A stretch of 64,000 nucleotides of DNA, from assembly GCA_009746045.1 (NCBI GenBank), contig RPFO01001778.1:1-64000 (forward strand), read 5' to 3'. Positions 1-10,093 of the stretch are shown piece by piece. The DNA comes from Mesostigma viride (Eukaryota; Streptophyta; Mesostigmatophyceae; Mesostigmatales; Mesostigmataceae). The notes under the pieces are model-generated. The model ran no database searches. It saw nothing but the letters and a program-made list of their open reading frames with translations, and was not told where the DNA came from. Position 1 is the first letter of the stretch. Each line of letters opens with the position of its first letter. A program made the position numbers and the translations under genes.

Positions 1-780
1 CATTGGCCGCTTGCCTGCCAGCGGCAGTAGGCTGGGCATGCATTCCTTGGTCGTACGGCGCGTACACACCGTGCTCGCCGTACGGTTCCCCCTCCCGATC
101 CAGCTGCCTCGGCCCATCCATTGCGACTGCGCGCGCGCGTGGCTCTTGTTGACGGTGTGCTGGTTGCAGTCCTGTCACTTGGCCATGGGCCGCGCTGAAG
201 CTTTCGCGTTGCCCCAACGCGGCAGGCGCAGCGGGCCGGCGAAGCTCCGTGCCAACGCCAGTGCTGGAGCTGGGTGCAGCACTTGCTGGGGTGGATGGCA
301 TTCTTCGTTGGTTCTCCAAAGCATTGACCCTCTCGGTCAGGGCCTTAACCTTGACGTACACGTGCGATTTCTTATTCCCCCGCCCTTCATCACCTACGGG
401 TGTCCCCGCATCAACTGCGCTCTCAGTCTCCTCCCCCGTTGGCCGTGCTACGCCCGTTCCATCGTCATGCTCCGCACACAACGGTCTGAAAGTGCCAAAA
501 AACAGCCTTATAACTCCTGTACGATGCAAATATTGTCGAAACATGCTAGATCTTGGTAGGTAGCATGTTCAGGACACCAGTAGAAGGATTGCAACTTTCC
601 GGACTTACCGGACCTCAGCTGACCTATTTTTGGCATTTCTATTTTTAGCAGTTTTCCAGATTTTAATATAAACAAATACATTCTAATATGCAAATAAAGA
701 GTTCTTGACCTGGCTGTTTGCAAGTAAGTTGATACTCATGACTAATGACTGTACACAAGATCTGATGGTCATCCAACCGC
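1..780. other. No recognisable gene
   Basis: Short overlapping reading frames only, none with a motif or a codon pattern I can defend. The composition falls from GC-rich (first 300 bases) to AT-rich toward the tandem repeat that follows. Confidence 0.5.
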
Positions 781-1300
781 ATTTGGTAACAAAATGCCAC
801 CAAATGCTAGCAAAAATGTGCGTTTTTTGTATTTTTCATCACATTTCATTGCAGTTTCCATACAAGCTGTGCTCGGTTGAGGCTGGAAACTTGTAGGCAT
901 CTTAAACATCATTATTCTAGACATCCCACAAAAATTCAGGTCCATCATAGGGTATTTGATGTCAGTTTGCTCACAAATGTTACCAAAAATGCACGTTTTT
1001 CGTATTTTTCATCACATTCCATGGCAGTTTCCATACAAGATGTGCTCAGTTCAGGCTGGAAACTTGCATGCATCTTTGCCATCATTATTTTAGACATTCC
1101 ACAAAAATTCAGAACCATCAGAGGGTATTTGATGTCAGTTTGCTCACAAATGTTACCAAAAATGCACGTTTTTCGTATTTTTCATCACATTTCAGTGCAG
1201 TTTCCGTACAAGATGTGCTCTGTTGAGGCTGGAAACTTGCATGCATCTTAGCCATCATGATTTTAGACATTCCACAAAAATTCAGGCCGATCATGTTCTA
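781..1300. repeat. 173-bp tandem repeat, about 2.9 copies
   Basis: The marker ATTTTTCATC recurs at 831, 1004 and 1177, exactly 173 bases apart, inside longer blocks that share ACAAAAATTCAGG and GAGGCTGGAAACTTG. Copies differ by scattered substitutions, as in an old satellite. The general style (AT-rich, cytosine-poor, CATCA-rich) resembles the 183-bp repeat at 37.9-38.4 kb, but I cannot show direct homology by eye. Confidence 0.85.
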
Positions 1301-1711
1301 TTTGGTAGAGCTATCAATGCCATACCTGCCAGTTTCCATTACAAATTCTTACCCATGGATGCGAAACTGCCAGTGTGGAATATCAAGGAGACAATCTGGT
1401 CAACTCAAATAAGATGACTCACTAAAACATGGAAACCATTCACGAGTGATGTAAGACAACCCGTCCAGGAGACATACATAAAAGTTCATTGATATAGACA
1501 CAGCTGACAATATGCACATGTGGCCATGTGGATGCTCACGCAATTTCTATTATAGGGAGGAGCTTGCTGAACATAATATTGGCAGCTGTCGCATGCATGG
1601 CTAGAAAGGTCATTTTACACGTGCACCCACAGCATGCCAAGTAATGTAGTTGCAAATTACTCAACACGCGGCATGGCGCTGATGCGTTTGCGCGCCCTCA
1701 TCTCGGTATCG
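1301..1711. other. No recognisable gene
   Basis: Unique-looking AT-rich sequence 3' of the candidate minus-strand gene that ends at 1712. It would contain that gene's 3' untranslated region if the gene is real. No convincing polyadenylation signal was identified. Confidence 0.4.
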
Positions 1712-1889
1712 CTAGCTAGGAGGTAGTGGCACCTCCCTGCACAATCTCTGCCTGACCTTGTCAGCCTTCATGCACTGTGTCAACATGGACACCCCCACAC
1801 CCTTGCCCTTGGCATCACAGCCAAGCTTTCGACGGTGGTTGGTGAAGCTCTTGGTGTCCTCCTTGCGCATGTGGTGCATGTGCAAGTTA
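1712..1889 (-). CDS. Candidate terminal exon of an unrecognised gene
   Basis: On the minus strand a good acceptor (CACTTAG) ends the simple-repeat array at 1890 and is followed by an open frame to TAG at 1712. The peptide is charged ([15 protein letters not shown], then [12 protein letters not shown]) and unlike the repeat-encoded translations. Joined to the donor GTGAGT at 3501 across the array, the frame stays open (exon ends CT, next exon begins T). The family is not recognised. The similarly placed exon at 38,594-38,864 has the same acceptor phase and a K-rich stretch with GVG and LTQ, which suggests a paralogue. Alternatives: pseudogene or chance open frame. No transcript evidence is available here. 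Confidence 0.4.
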
Positions 1890-1982
1890 CTAAGTGAGTG
1901 AGTGAGTGAGTGAGTGAGTGAGTGAGTGAGTGAGTGAGTGAGTGAGTGAGTGAGTGAGTGAGTGAGTGAGTGAGTGAGTGAG

Positions 1983-2046
<64 letters not shown>

Positions 2047-3501
2047 TGGTGTGGGTGGGTGGGTGGGGTGGGTGGGTGGGTGGGTGGGTGGGTGGGTGGG
2101 TGGTGGGTGGGTGGGTGGGTGGGTGGGTGGGTGGGTGGGTGGGTGGGTGGGTGGGTGGGTGGGTGGGTGGGTGGGTGGGTGGGTGGGTGGGTGGGTGGGT
2201 GGGTGGGTGGGTGGGGGGGGTGGGTGGGTGGGTGGGTGGGTGGGTGGGTGGGTGGGTGGGTGGGTGGGTGGGTGGGTGGGTGGTGGGTGGGTGGGTGGGT
2301 GGGTGGGTGGGGGGGGTGGGTGGGTGGGTGGGTGGGTGGGTGGGTGGGTGGGTGGGTGGGTGGGTGGGTGGGTGGGTGGGTGGGTGGGTGGGTGGGTGGG
2401 TGGGTGGGTGGGTGGGTGGGTGGGTGGGTGGGGGGGGAGGAGGGAGGGAGGGAGGAGGGAGGGAGGGAGGGAGGGAGGGAGGGAGGGAGGGAGGGAGGGA
2501 GGGAGGGAGGGAGGGAGGGGAGGAGGGAGGGAGGGAGGGAGGAGGGAGGGAGGGAGGGAGGAGGGAGGGAGGGAGGGAGGGAGGAGGGAGGGAGGGAGGG
2601 AGGGAGGGAGGGAGGGAGGGAGGAGGGAGGAGGGAGGAGGGAGGGAGGGAGGGAGGGAGGGAGGGAGGGAGGGAGGAGGGAGGGAGGGAGGGAGGAGGGA
2701 GGGAGGAGGAGGGAGGGAGGGAGGGAGGGAGGGAGGGAGGAGGGAGGAGGGAGGGAGGGAGGGAGGGAGGGAGGGAGGGAGGGAGGGAGGGAGGGAGGGA
2801 GGGAGGGAGGGAGGGAGGGAGGAGGGAGGAGGGAGGGAGGGAGGGAGGAGGGAGGAGGGAGGGAGGGAGGGAGGGAGGGAGGGAGGGAGGGAGGGAGGGA
2901 GGGAGGGAGGGAGGGAGGGAGGGAGGGAGGGAGGGAGGAGGGAGGAGGGAGGGAGGGAGGGAGGGAGGGAGGGAGGGAGGGAGGGAGGGGGAGGGAGGGA
3001 GGGAGGGAGGGAGGGAGGGAGGGAGGGAGGAGGGAGGGAGGGAGGAGGGAGGGAGGAGGGAGGGAGGGAGGGAGGGAGGGAGGGAGGGAGGGAGGGAGGG
3101 AGGGAGGGAGGAGGAGGGAGGGAGGGAGGGAGGGAGGGAGGGAGGGAGGGAGGGAGGGAGGGAGGGAGGGAGGGAGGGAGGGAGGGAGGAGGGAGGGAGG
3201 GAGGGAGGGAGGGAGGGAGGGAGGGAGGGAGGGAGGGAGGGAGGGAGGGAGGGAGGGAGGGAGGGAGGGAGGGAGGGAGGGAGGGAGGGAGGGAGGGAGG
3301 GAGGGAGGGAGGGAGGGAGGGAGGGAGGAGGGAGGGAGGGAGGGAGGGAGGGAGGGAGGGAGGGAGGGAGGGAGGGAGGGAGGAGGGAGGGAGGGAGGGA
3401 GGGAGGGAGGGAGGGAGGGAGGGAGGGAGGGAGGGAGGGAGGGAGGGAGGGAGGGAGGGAGGGAGGGAGGGAGGGAGGAAGGGAGTGGATCGGTCACTCA
3501 C
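1890..3501. repeat. Compound tetranucleotide array, probable intron of a minus-strand gene
   Basis: On the plus strand the array runs (GTGA)n, (GTGC)n, (GTGG)n and then a long (GGGA)n tract with scattered GGA slips. It covers about 1.6 kb with almost no interruption. Each block differs from the next at a single base of the tetranucleotide, which suggests stepwise mutation and expansion. The G-rich strand could form G-quadruplex or triplex structures. On the minus strand it starts directly after GTGAGT and ends with CACTTAG, so it can be read as one 1,612-base intron. Very long open frames translated from it are artefacts. Confidence 0.9.
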
Positions 3502-3623
3502 AGCAGTTTATTCCCACCCCAGCAGGGCCCCTCCCTCACATCCGGCTGCAAAATCTGCTTGATGTCGCTTCTCTCTAGAATAAGCCGCACAGCCCTGATG
3601 CGAGCAAACGGCTCGCCATCATA
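3502..3623 (-). CDS. Candidate internal exon upstream of the repeat intron
   Basis: A minus-strand frame reads [20 protein letters not shown] and continues through a CWGGNKLL stretch to a consensus donor (GTGAGT at 3501). Length is 122 bases (40 codons plus two), and the phase matches the exon at 1712-1889. The 5' limit was placed after GACAG at 3624-3628. Only 24 bases separate it from another open segment that also continues in frame. Function unknown. Confidence 0.35.
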
Positions 3624-3647
3624 CTGTCGCTCACTGATGCTTTATAC

Positions 3648-4080
3648 GCGCTTTCCGTAAGATGAAAACATGACGGAAAAGAGAGACTCGGGGAAAGGGG
3701 ATACGGTGAAATACTTGTCTGCTACCGGCCGGGGTTTCAACAGCGAAGAAATTCGCACCTGAATGTGCACATACCACTCCGTCACGTCGACAACGGTCTT
3801 GCATCGCAATCGTTTCACAGACGCGGCAGCAAAAATTGCTGGCGGCATTGACATGCTCGCCGCAGTTAACGAACGTGCGGAGGTCCGTTTTAGCCCCTGA
3901 CGCCACGGCGTCTTTGATGCCAAGAACGCCTGCAAAAGACACGATATCGGGCACAAAAGCACTTAAAAACGGATTACGGGTCTGCGACGCCTGGCCCAGC
4001 CTAGAAATTGGATTAAAAATCGCGCCAGCTCGGTTAAAGCAAACTGAGCCGGTAATGAAAAAAGTGCTTCGGTCAAGGCC
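3648..4080 (-). CDS. Candidate upstream coding segments with tiny intron-like gaps
   Basis: From 4080 down, one minus-strand frame is open (SFAGVLGIKDAVASGAKTDL, then a Cys-rich FCCRVCE stretch). At 3759-3774 a 16-base segment begins GTATGT and ends TTCAG; skipping it moves the reading into the neighbouring frame, which runs on (VADKYFTVSPFPESLF) to 3648. A 24-base segment (GTATAA to ACAG, 3624-3647) then separates it from the next segment in phase 0. Either these are minute introns or the gene is a frameshifted relic. No ATG is visible upstream of the stop at 4081, so the 5' end is missing or in another exon. Family not recognised. Confidence 0.25.
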
Positions 4081-4440
4081 TTAAAAACTAAAAAATGCGT
4101 CGGTTAGTGTCAAAAACCAGATGTTAGGGCGACTTTCATCGGGAAAATTTTTTGCTGCAGGTAGGTGGGGTCGAGAGAAAATCGGCGACAAAACAGGCAC
4201 CCACCTGTGAATGACGCCAAAATGGAAGGACTCCGCAGAATTTGTGGCGAAAAAAAATAACGGCAAGTAATATATGACCCTAGGAGCATACACTAAAATT
4301 TCCAGCCTCGATACTGCCTTTTTATTCGCTAGCCATTCTTAGCTATCCTGACCAGAATGGCCGATGAATGGTTGATAATTTCCTCGGGGATTGAAAGGAA
4401 ATACCTGCTGCACACCTTGTGACATCGGTTGTGACACCCA
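4081..4440. other. No recognisable gene
   Basis: Short spacer between the candidate gene and the inverted repeat. Nothing supportable is seen. Confidence 0.4.
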
Positions 4441-4725
4441 TGTCTCAACATGTTTGTAGTTGGTTTGTAGTTGGTGTCTCGGTGTCTCAGAAACTCGTGG
4501 TCCGCATTGAGTGGGTGTCACGGTGTCACGACATCTGATTGGCCCGGTTCAGATTCGCCCCAAATTAAAAAAAAAAAAAAACGAATTAAAAAAAAATTTA
4601 AAAAAAAACGAATCTGAACCGGGCCAATCAGATGTCGTGACACCGTGACACCCACTCAATGCGGACCACGAGTTTCTGAGACACCGAGACACCAACTACA
4701 AACCAACTACAAACATGTTGAGACA
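4441..4725. repeat. Perfect 117-bp inverted repeat with A-rich loop
   Basis: Bases 4441-4557 are the exact reverse complement of 4609-4725. The 51-base spacer is almost only A and T. The arms carry TGTCACGGTGTCAC-type motifs that recur as 8-bp tandem repeats near 5.63 and 5.78 kb. Perfect identity over 117 bases implies a recent origin or ongoing gene conversion. It could be a foldback/MITE-type element or the source of a long hairpin RNA. No target duplication was found. Confidence 0.95.
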
Positions 4726-4940
4726 CCGTGACACCGTGCGCTTTCACCCCGAATTCACGAGAGCGGCAGCGATGGTGATCGCTGCCAAATGAGGTAACAT
4801 GGGCTAAACAACTCGGGCAGACCGGGCTGGCGTGACATCCCGGTCTGCCATGTTTTATTCCCCCCCACACATGGCGTGGGGATCTACGTTTGCCATCTGC
4901 CAACGTAGAAATAGATGGGGGGGGGGGGGACAAATGATGT

Positions 4941-5345
4941 TTGCAACATTGCCCAGTTGACATAGCCATGGCGAGACCCGGCGTTTTCATGGAGCCCAGT
5001 GCGGGGGCGCTGGGTTGGCAGGTTTTGGGAATGTTCTTCTTGCTATTACTCCTGGGCGTCGTCGTGTTCAATATGATGGCGAGGCGCGGGGTCCGGTTAT
5101 CTGCAGCCGCCGTGTTGGCGAAATGCACCCAGGATTCGTCCTTGGCTGCGGCACTTTGCAGGGACTGGGACTGTGGTTGTGGCCGCCATTGTTTGAGAAG
5201 CGTGCATTTCGAGGAGCTCAGGACGATGAGGACCGACATGTGGTCTAAGAAGCCTGCGGATCGGAAAGAGTTTATAAAGAACCAGCTTTTTCAGGCCGGC
5301 CAGCGAGAAACTGAAATCCCGGCAAGTGATTTCATGACAAAGTGA
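4941..5345 (+). CDS. Hypothetical protein with membrane segment and Cys-rich tail
   Basis: 134 codons from ATG to TGA. Residues about 25-47 form a strongly hydrophobic segment (VLGMFFLLLLLGVVVF). It is followed by a Cys-rich part (CDWDCGCGRHCLRS in essence) and a basic helix (KKPADRKEFIKNQL). The Cys-rich plus helix part faintly recalls the N-terminal zinc-binding region of some eukaryotic transposase-like proteins. That is only an impression, and no catalytic domain follows. It may be a truncated gene. No neighbour supports a role. Confidence 0.3.
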   Translation: MQHCPVDIAMARPGVFMEPSAGALGWQVLGMFFLLLLLGVVVFNMMARRGVRLSAAAVLAKCTQDSSLAAALCRDWDCGCGRHCLRSVHFEELRTMRTDMWSKKPADRKEFIKNQLFQAGQRETEIPASDFMTK

Positions 5346-5930
5346 TTTTGATGGTTGCTTGCATGCATATTAAGTGAGACAGCTATTCCTGGACGCATGG
5401 CGTGCCAACATATATAAGTTGTTACCAGATATTAATCACATGCCCTATTGAAGCGACGTTGGACCGCATAAACGAGGAATGGCTGAACTTGTCATGACCC
5501 GGCAAGGTACCTACACGCACAACAAGAATACATCAACATGAGACGATATATGGTGAGATGACCGAGATGTATGGAGAAATGAATGTCTCTACTAGGATTA
5601 TTATGAAGGTGTATACGTGGTATTTGCGGTGTCACGGTGTCACGGTGTCACGGTGTCACGGTGTCACGGTGTCACGGTGTCAGAAGCATAGGTAAAACTT
5701 GCAATGACCCATTGAATACATCATCCCCATTAATAATCACTGCATACCTGCAAAGATGTGTGTTTATATGCATTTTGAGGTGTCACGGTGTCACGGTGTC
5801 ACGATGTCACGGTGTCACGGGTCCTATGAACTTCCCCTTCCTCAGAGACTTAAGTGGAAACTTTAAATTCAATAAAATACAACTTTTCAAAATGAACTAC
5901 AAATTGCGTGTTCTAGTACAAATCCAGACG
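5346..5930. repeat. Two clusters of the 8-bp repeat GGTGTCAC in otherwise featureless DNA
   Basis: GGTGTCAC is repeated about six times at 5629-5681 and about four times at 5780-5820 (one copy reads GATGTCAC). The same octamer occurs in the arms of the 117-bp inverted repeat at 4.4-4.7 kb. The rest of the stretch shows no gene. Confidence 0.7.
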
Positions 5931-5934
5931 AGCT

Positions 5935-6550
5935 TAGGGCCCGCTCAGCAGCAGCAGCAACGCCGGCGACCTGTGCATGCATGGCCGGAATACCTCCGCC
6001 ACATTGAAGCAGGACCCCCAGATTAAGCCCAAGGTGTACTGGAGGGGCGGCCGGGACCTGATGATCAACCACAAGATGTGGACACCCCCAGCGCGGGCTA
6101 GAATACGGCTTGCATGATAGCCCTAGCTTGTATCCATTGGTAGTCGCTGCCGCTATGGCAGCCATGCTAAGAATGTTTGCCAAGCTGTGCCAACATACCG
6201 AATGATTCACGTGCATGCACCGCTAACGCACGGTACACAACCAGCCATATAGCCTTAGCGTAGTCCTTATAATCAGTGTACAGCCATGCTACGTCCTGGC
6301 TATGCTCAGATCACTTGCCCACGCTCCTTGTTATGCCATGCTCACATGGGTCTTATTGCACCCACAGATTGCCGGACCATCTACTCGACTATAGCGTGTC
6401 CGATTGCAGCTGTGGCATGCCTTTGGCATGAAGGAGAATGGGGGTCTCTGCCCTTTCTCCTAGCTGTTGTGCACGCACAGGGATTAAAAGCACTTCGGTG
6501 CTCCGTGACTCCCCAACGGGAGCACGAGTTTAATTATAATAAATTGATTA
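5935..6550 (+). mobile_element. Half-LINE family C copy, 5' truncated
   Basis: It begins inside an ORF1 3' end (CAGCAGCAGCAACG, then a frame close to that of the copy at 8.1 kb). A 3' untranslated region follows, nearly collinear with 8.27-8.7 kb, and it ends in the hairpin tip CTCCCCAACGGGAGCACGAG at about 6509-6528 and a TAATT-rich tail. The coding part is broken by small indels. The flanking DNA on the right is a family B piece. Confidence 0.7.
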
Positions 6551-7585
6551 ATCTAAGCCCAGCTCCTCGACATCGACCAGCGCCTCAAGGACAACGCCAT
6601 CCCCATTGAGTGCCTGCAAAACACCGCAGGCCTCACCGCCCAGGCGGTGAAGGACATCGCCGCCCAGCCGGCATCTGCTGGCCCCGGCGGCCAGCGATGC
6701 TCCGATCCCACCCAGCAGCAGACCTGGGCGGGCTTAAGTGCACCACACCACCTCGACCGCCTCCACCCTTGTGGCACAGCTCAAGCAACAAACGCTTGAC
6801 CTCCGCGAGGAGGCCGACCTAGCTCACCCAGCACAGCCACAATGTCATCGTCAAGCACTTCAGCCAGCCGGCAGGTGAGACCTCGTAGCTAGACTCTTGC
6901 CATATATGGTATACCGTATAAGCGCGACATTCTTGCCCCCATGCAACTCGAGTTGCAGCGAGCGTGATCACTGGTGAGCTGCGGATGTCAGCTGTCAGCG
7001 CCTTCCCCGCGCGCGGGGTAAGGCTGGCCCGGCTCCCGTGCTCCTCACCTTTAAGTACATGGCGGATAAGTTGTCGTTTCTTATTAACGCCGCAAGCTGA
7101 GAAGCTCTCGGGGACTTCCTACATGCACGCTGGACGCCGACTTGACCCTGGCACAGCAACAGTGGCAATGGGAGCTATGGCCGACCTATACCTCCAGCTG
7201 CGGCAGAGCGCAGGGGGGAAACCGGTATACTGGAGGGGGGCGGTCATCCACGTCGACCGCAAGCCCTGGCAGGCGCCCCCTGTCATGCACCCCGGCCAGC
7301 AAACCCAGTCTAGGGAGATAATGTATCAAGGAGACAACCAGCGCAGGCCATAAATCGGGAGAATCCGGACCATGGTAGCTCGAGCCTGCCGTTATCTTGT
7401 CCGAGTTTTCGAGTCGTTCACGATGCATGATGAATAGCCCTGGAATGTATAACAGTAGTGTAGATTAGTCAGGCTTAGCCTAGCACGTGACTGACGTATA
7501 CGCGCATGTGCGCCTATAATGGGACTCGGACCCATGGATGATGCTATGAGCCACGATGCTACGATTCAGCCCATGGATGATGATA
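6551..7585 (+). mobile_element. Half-LINE family B fragment, degraded
   Basis: Matches the ORF1 element at 41.6-43.6 kb from its coiled-coil coding part (CAGCTCCTCGAC) through the RNA-binding part and into the 3' untranslated region (GTAGTGTAGATTAGTCAGGC at 7451). Many frameshifts and stops make it a pseudogene. It runs directly into the 5' part of another family B copy at about 7,586. Confidence 0.7.
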
Positions 7586-9692
7586 ACGAGCCACGGGCCA
7601 CGAGGTATAGCCATGGCTGACGGCGGAGCTCATAACTTTCACGTTTGAGCCCCGAATTCAGCTGTGAATTATAATAATATCACTATCGCTTCGTCTTTCT
7701 AAGACGCACATGCTGATATAATATTCCGAAGCTATTACGCAATATATGACGAGCAAACGCTCCTCGACGCAACGCAGTTAGGCGGATGCGCTCGGCCATG
7801 AAAATACGTCTGCAGCTTCGCCCTCAGGTCCGGCAGGCAGCGGTGACACTAGTCGCGCACTGCATGGTGGTCGCCCCGCACCCTCCCGGGCTTAATGCCT
7901 CGCCATCTGCATCGCCTGACCCTAAACGCACCCGTTCCGCCGACAAACTGGTCAGGAGGGTCTTCACGCCCCTCAGAACCGCGCTTTAAGCCTGAACCTT
8001 TCAAGGTCGATGATCACGACTGGACCAACATGTCCCCGGCAACTGCCCTGCCTCTCTCGTCACAAGAGCTAGGTAATTAATTGCACGACCTCACCTGGAC
8101 GCTGGATGACGACCTGACCCCCGCTCATGCAGCAACAGCAGCGACGCGACCTGTGGCCGGAATACCTCCGCCATAAGCAGGACCCCCAGAAGCCCAAGGT
8201 GTACTGGAGGGGCGGGGACCTGATGATCAACCACAAGATGTGGACGCTCCTGGCAGCGGGCTAGAATAGCACTGATAGCCCTTCTAAGCTTGTAACCATT
8301 GGAGTCACTGCCGCTAAGGCAGCCATGCTTAGAATGTTTGCCTGCTAGCTGTACGTGCCAACATACCTAGTCACGTGCCGCCAACGCACGGTACACAACC
8401 AGCCATAGCCTTAGCCTAGTAGTCCTAGTACAGCCATGCTACGCCCTGGCTACATATGTTCAGATTACTTGCCCACGCTACTTGTTATGCCACGCTTACG
8501 TACATGGGTCGTATTGCACCCACAATTTGCCGGATCGGTAGCCTTCCTTTTAGCTAGCGCGCCCGAATGCAGCTGTGGGCATGCCTTTGGCATGAAGGAG
8601 ACTGGGGGTCTCTGCGCCCTTTCTCCTGTAGTGCACACACAGGGATTAAAAGCACTTCGGTGCTCCGTGAAGTCCTCCCCATGCAACGGGAGAACGTGTT
8701 TAATTAATTAATTAATTAACTGCCCTGCGTTGCATCTTCTACGGGGACTACGCCTCGCTTTACGACCTGTTCCTCCATCTCCACAGCATCGACCGCCTCA
8801 TCTGCTCGGACGGCACCTGGTGGCACAACCGACCAGCGTTCTGTTTGGGTGCAACCGCCCCTTCCTCCAGCACGCCATCCTCAACTCCCTTCTCATGCGC
8901 TCTGACGGCGAGATCTGGGCTCCATCCATCTCCGCCCCCACACTTCGTTCCATTCTAGCTTACGGAAGCCTTTCAGCATGCAGCACGTGACCCCCCTTGC
9001 CGCCGATGTGGCCGCAATGGGCGGCACGCTGGCAGTACTGAACTTCCTCATGTGCACCGCCGCCTCCACCTCCACTGCCATTTCCGCCTCCACTGCCGAC
9101 ATCAAAGCCCAGCTCCTCGACCTCGACCAGCGCCTTCAAGCCACCGCCACCGCCACCGCCCTTGAACTCGTGCTTGCATGACACCGCCAGCCTCACCGCC
9201 CAAGCGGTGAAGGACATCGCTGCCCAGCCGGCACCTGCTGGCCCGGCCAATGGCACCTGCTCCCTCCACCTGGGCGGACTTACTTGAGCATCACACCACC
9301 TCCACCACCTCCACCATCGCGGCACAACTCAAGCAACTTAAGCCCTCGACCTTCGCGAGGAGGCCGACATCACCCAGCGCAGCTGCCACAATGTCATCGT
9401 CAAGCACTTCAACCAGCCGCGGCAGGTGAGACCTCGACGAGCCTTCTCATGGCATTTAAGCGCGACATTCTTGCCCCCATGCAACTCACTGGTGAGCTGC
9501 GGATGCATGTCGGCTGTCCGCCTCCCCCGCGCGCGGGGTAAGGCTGGCCCGGCACCCGTGCTCCTCACCTTTAAGTACATGGCGGACAAGCTGGCGTTCC
9601 TTAAATGCCGCAAGAAGCTCTCGGAGACTCGCTTCACCCTGGACAACGACTTGACCCTGGCCCAGCAACAGCGGCCACGCGAGCTATGGCCG
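7586..9692 (+). mobile_element. Half-LINE family B copy split by an insertion
   Basis: The 5' leader (CACGTTTGAGCCCCGAATTC) and ORF1 N-terminus match 41.65-42.06 kb, and the coding region resumes at 8,718 and continues to about 9,692. The insertion 8,052-8,717 interrupts it. An early stop and several frameshifts kill the ORF. It ends abruptly at GAGCTATGGCCG, which in the longer copy at 43.0 kb continues for another 0.5 kb, so the 3' end has been lost. Confidence 0.75.
8052..8717 (+). mobile_element. Half-LINE family C insertion with 11-bp target duplication
   Basis: Flanked by AACTGCCCTGC at 8041-8051 and 8718-8728. It carries the C-terminus of an ORF1-like protein (with LWPEYLRHKQDPQKP and a WRGGDLMINHKM stretch, after one frameshift), a stop, about 430 bases of 3' untranslated region, a hairpin tip (CTCCC to GGGAG, 8675-8692) and a (TTAA)n tail. 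It is 5' truncated. This is the cleanest target-primed insertion in the left part of the window. Confidence 0.85.
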
Positions 9693-10093
9693 TCGACCTA
9701 CACATCAAATTTTTCCCGCGGAGAGCCGGCCGGAAAAATCTTGTGGACTTGCCCGACTGAGCTGGACGGTACGGACCAAATTTCGGTGCAGATTGTGGCC
9801 AAAAAGCTATGTCGGCTGATTTAATGGCGGTGACCTTGATGGAGGCCTTAAGCATTATTAACGCTGGAAAATTTTGCTGCACATGCTCCGAGATTTTAAT
9901 CACATCTCATAATATTTTTTTTCTATTTTACCGACGTGCTTAGAGCCAGATAAAAATACTCGCGCGGGGGTGGGTACGAGCCTGCTGATCCGTTTGCCGG
10001 CTGTGTGTGTGGAATGCAAAAAAGCACACCGTCGCGGTAGCCCAGCCACCACTGGATCCGCGAGCACTGAGAGCGAATTTCTCTTCGTTGGTA
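9693..10093. other. No recognisable gene
   Basis: Sequence between the truncated half-LINE and the piggyBac-like element. No motif or repeat identified. Confidence 0.4.

Noticed and set aside
1780-3660. Several 500-570 codon frames on both strands (poly Leu-Pro-Pro-Ser, Gly-Arg-Glu, Val-Gly-Gly-Trp)
   Set aside because: Pure products of the tetranucleotide array; no frame has non-repeat content beyond the short flanks.
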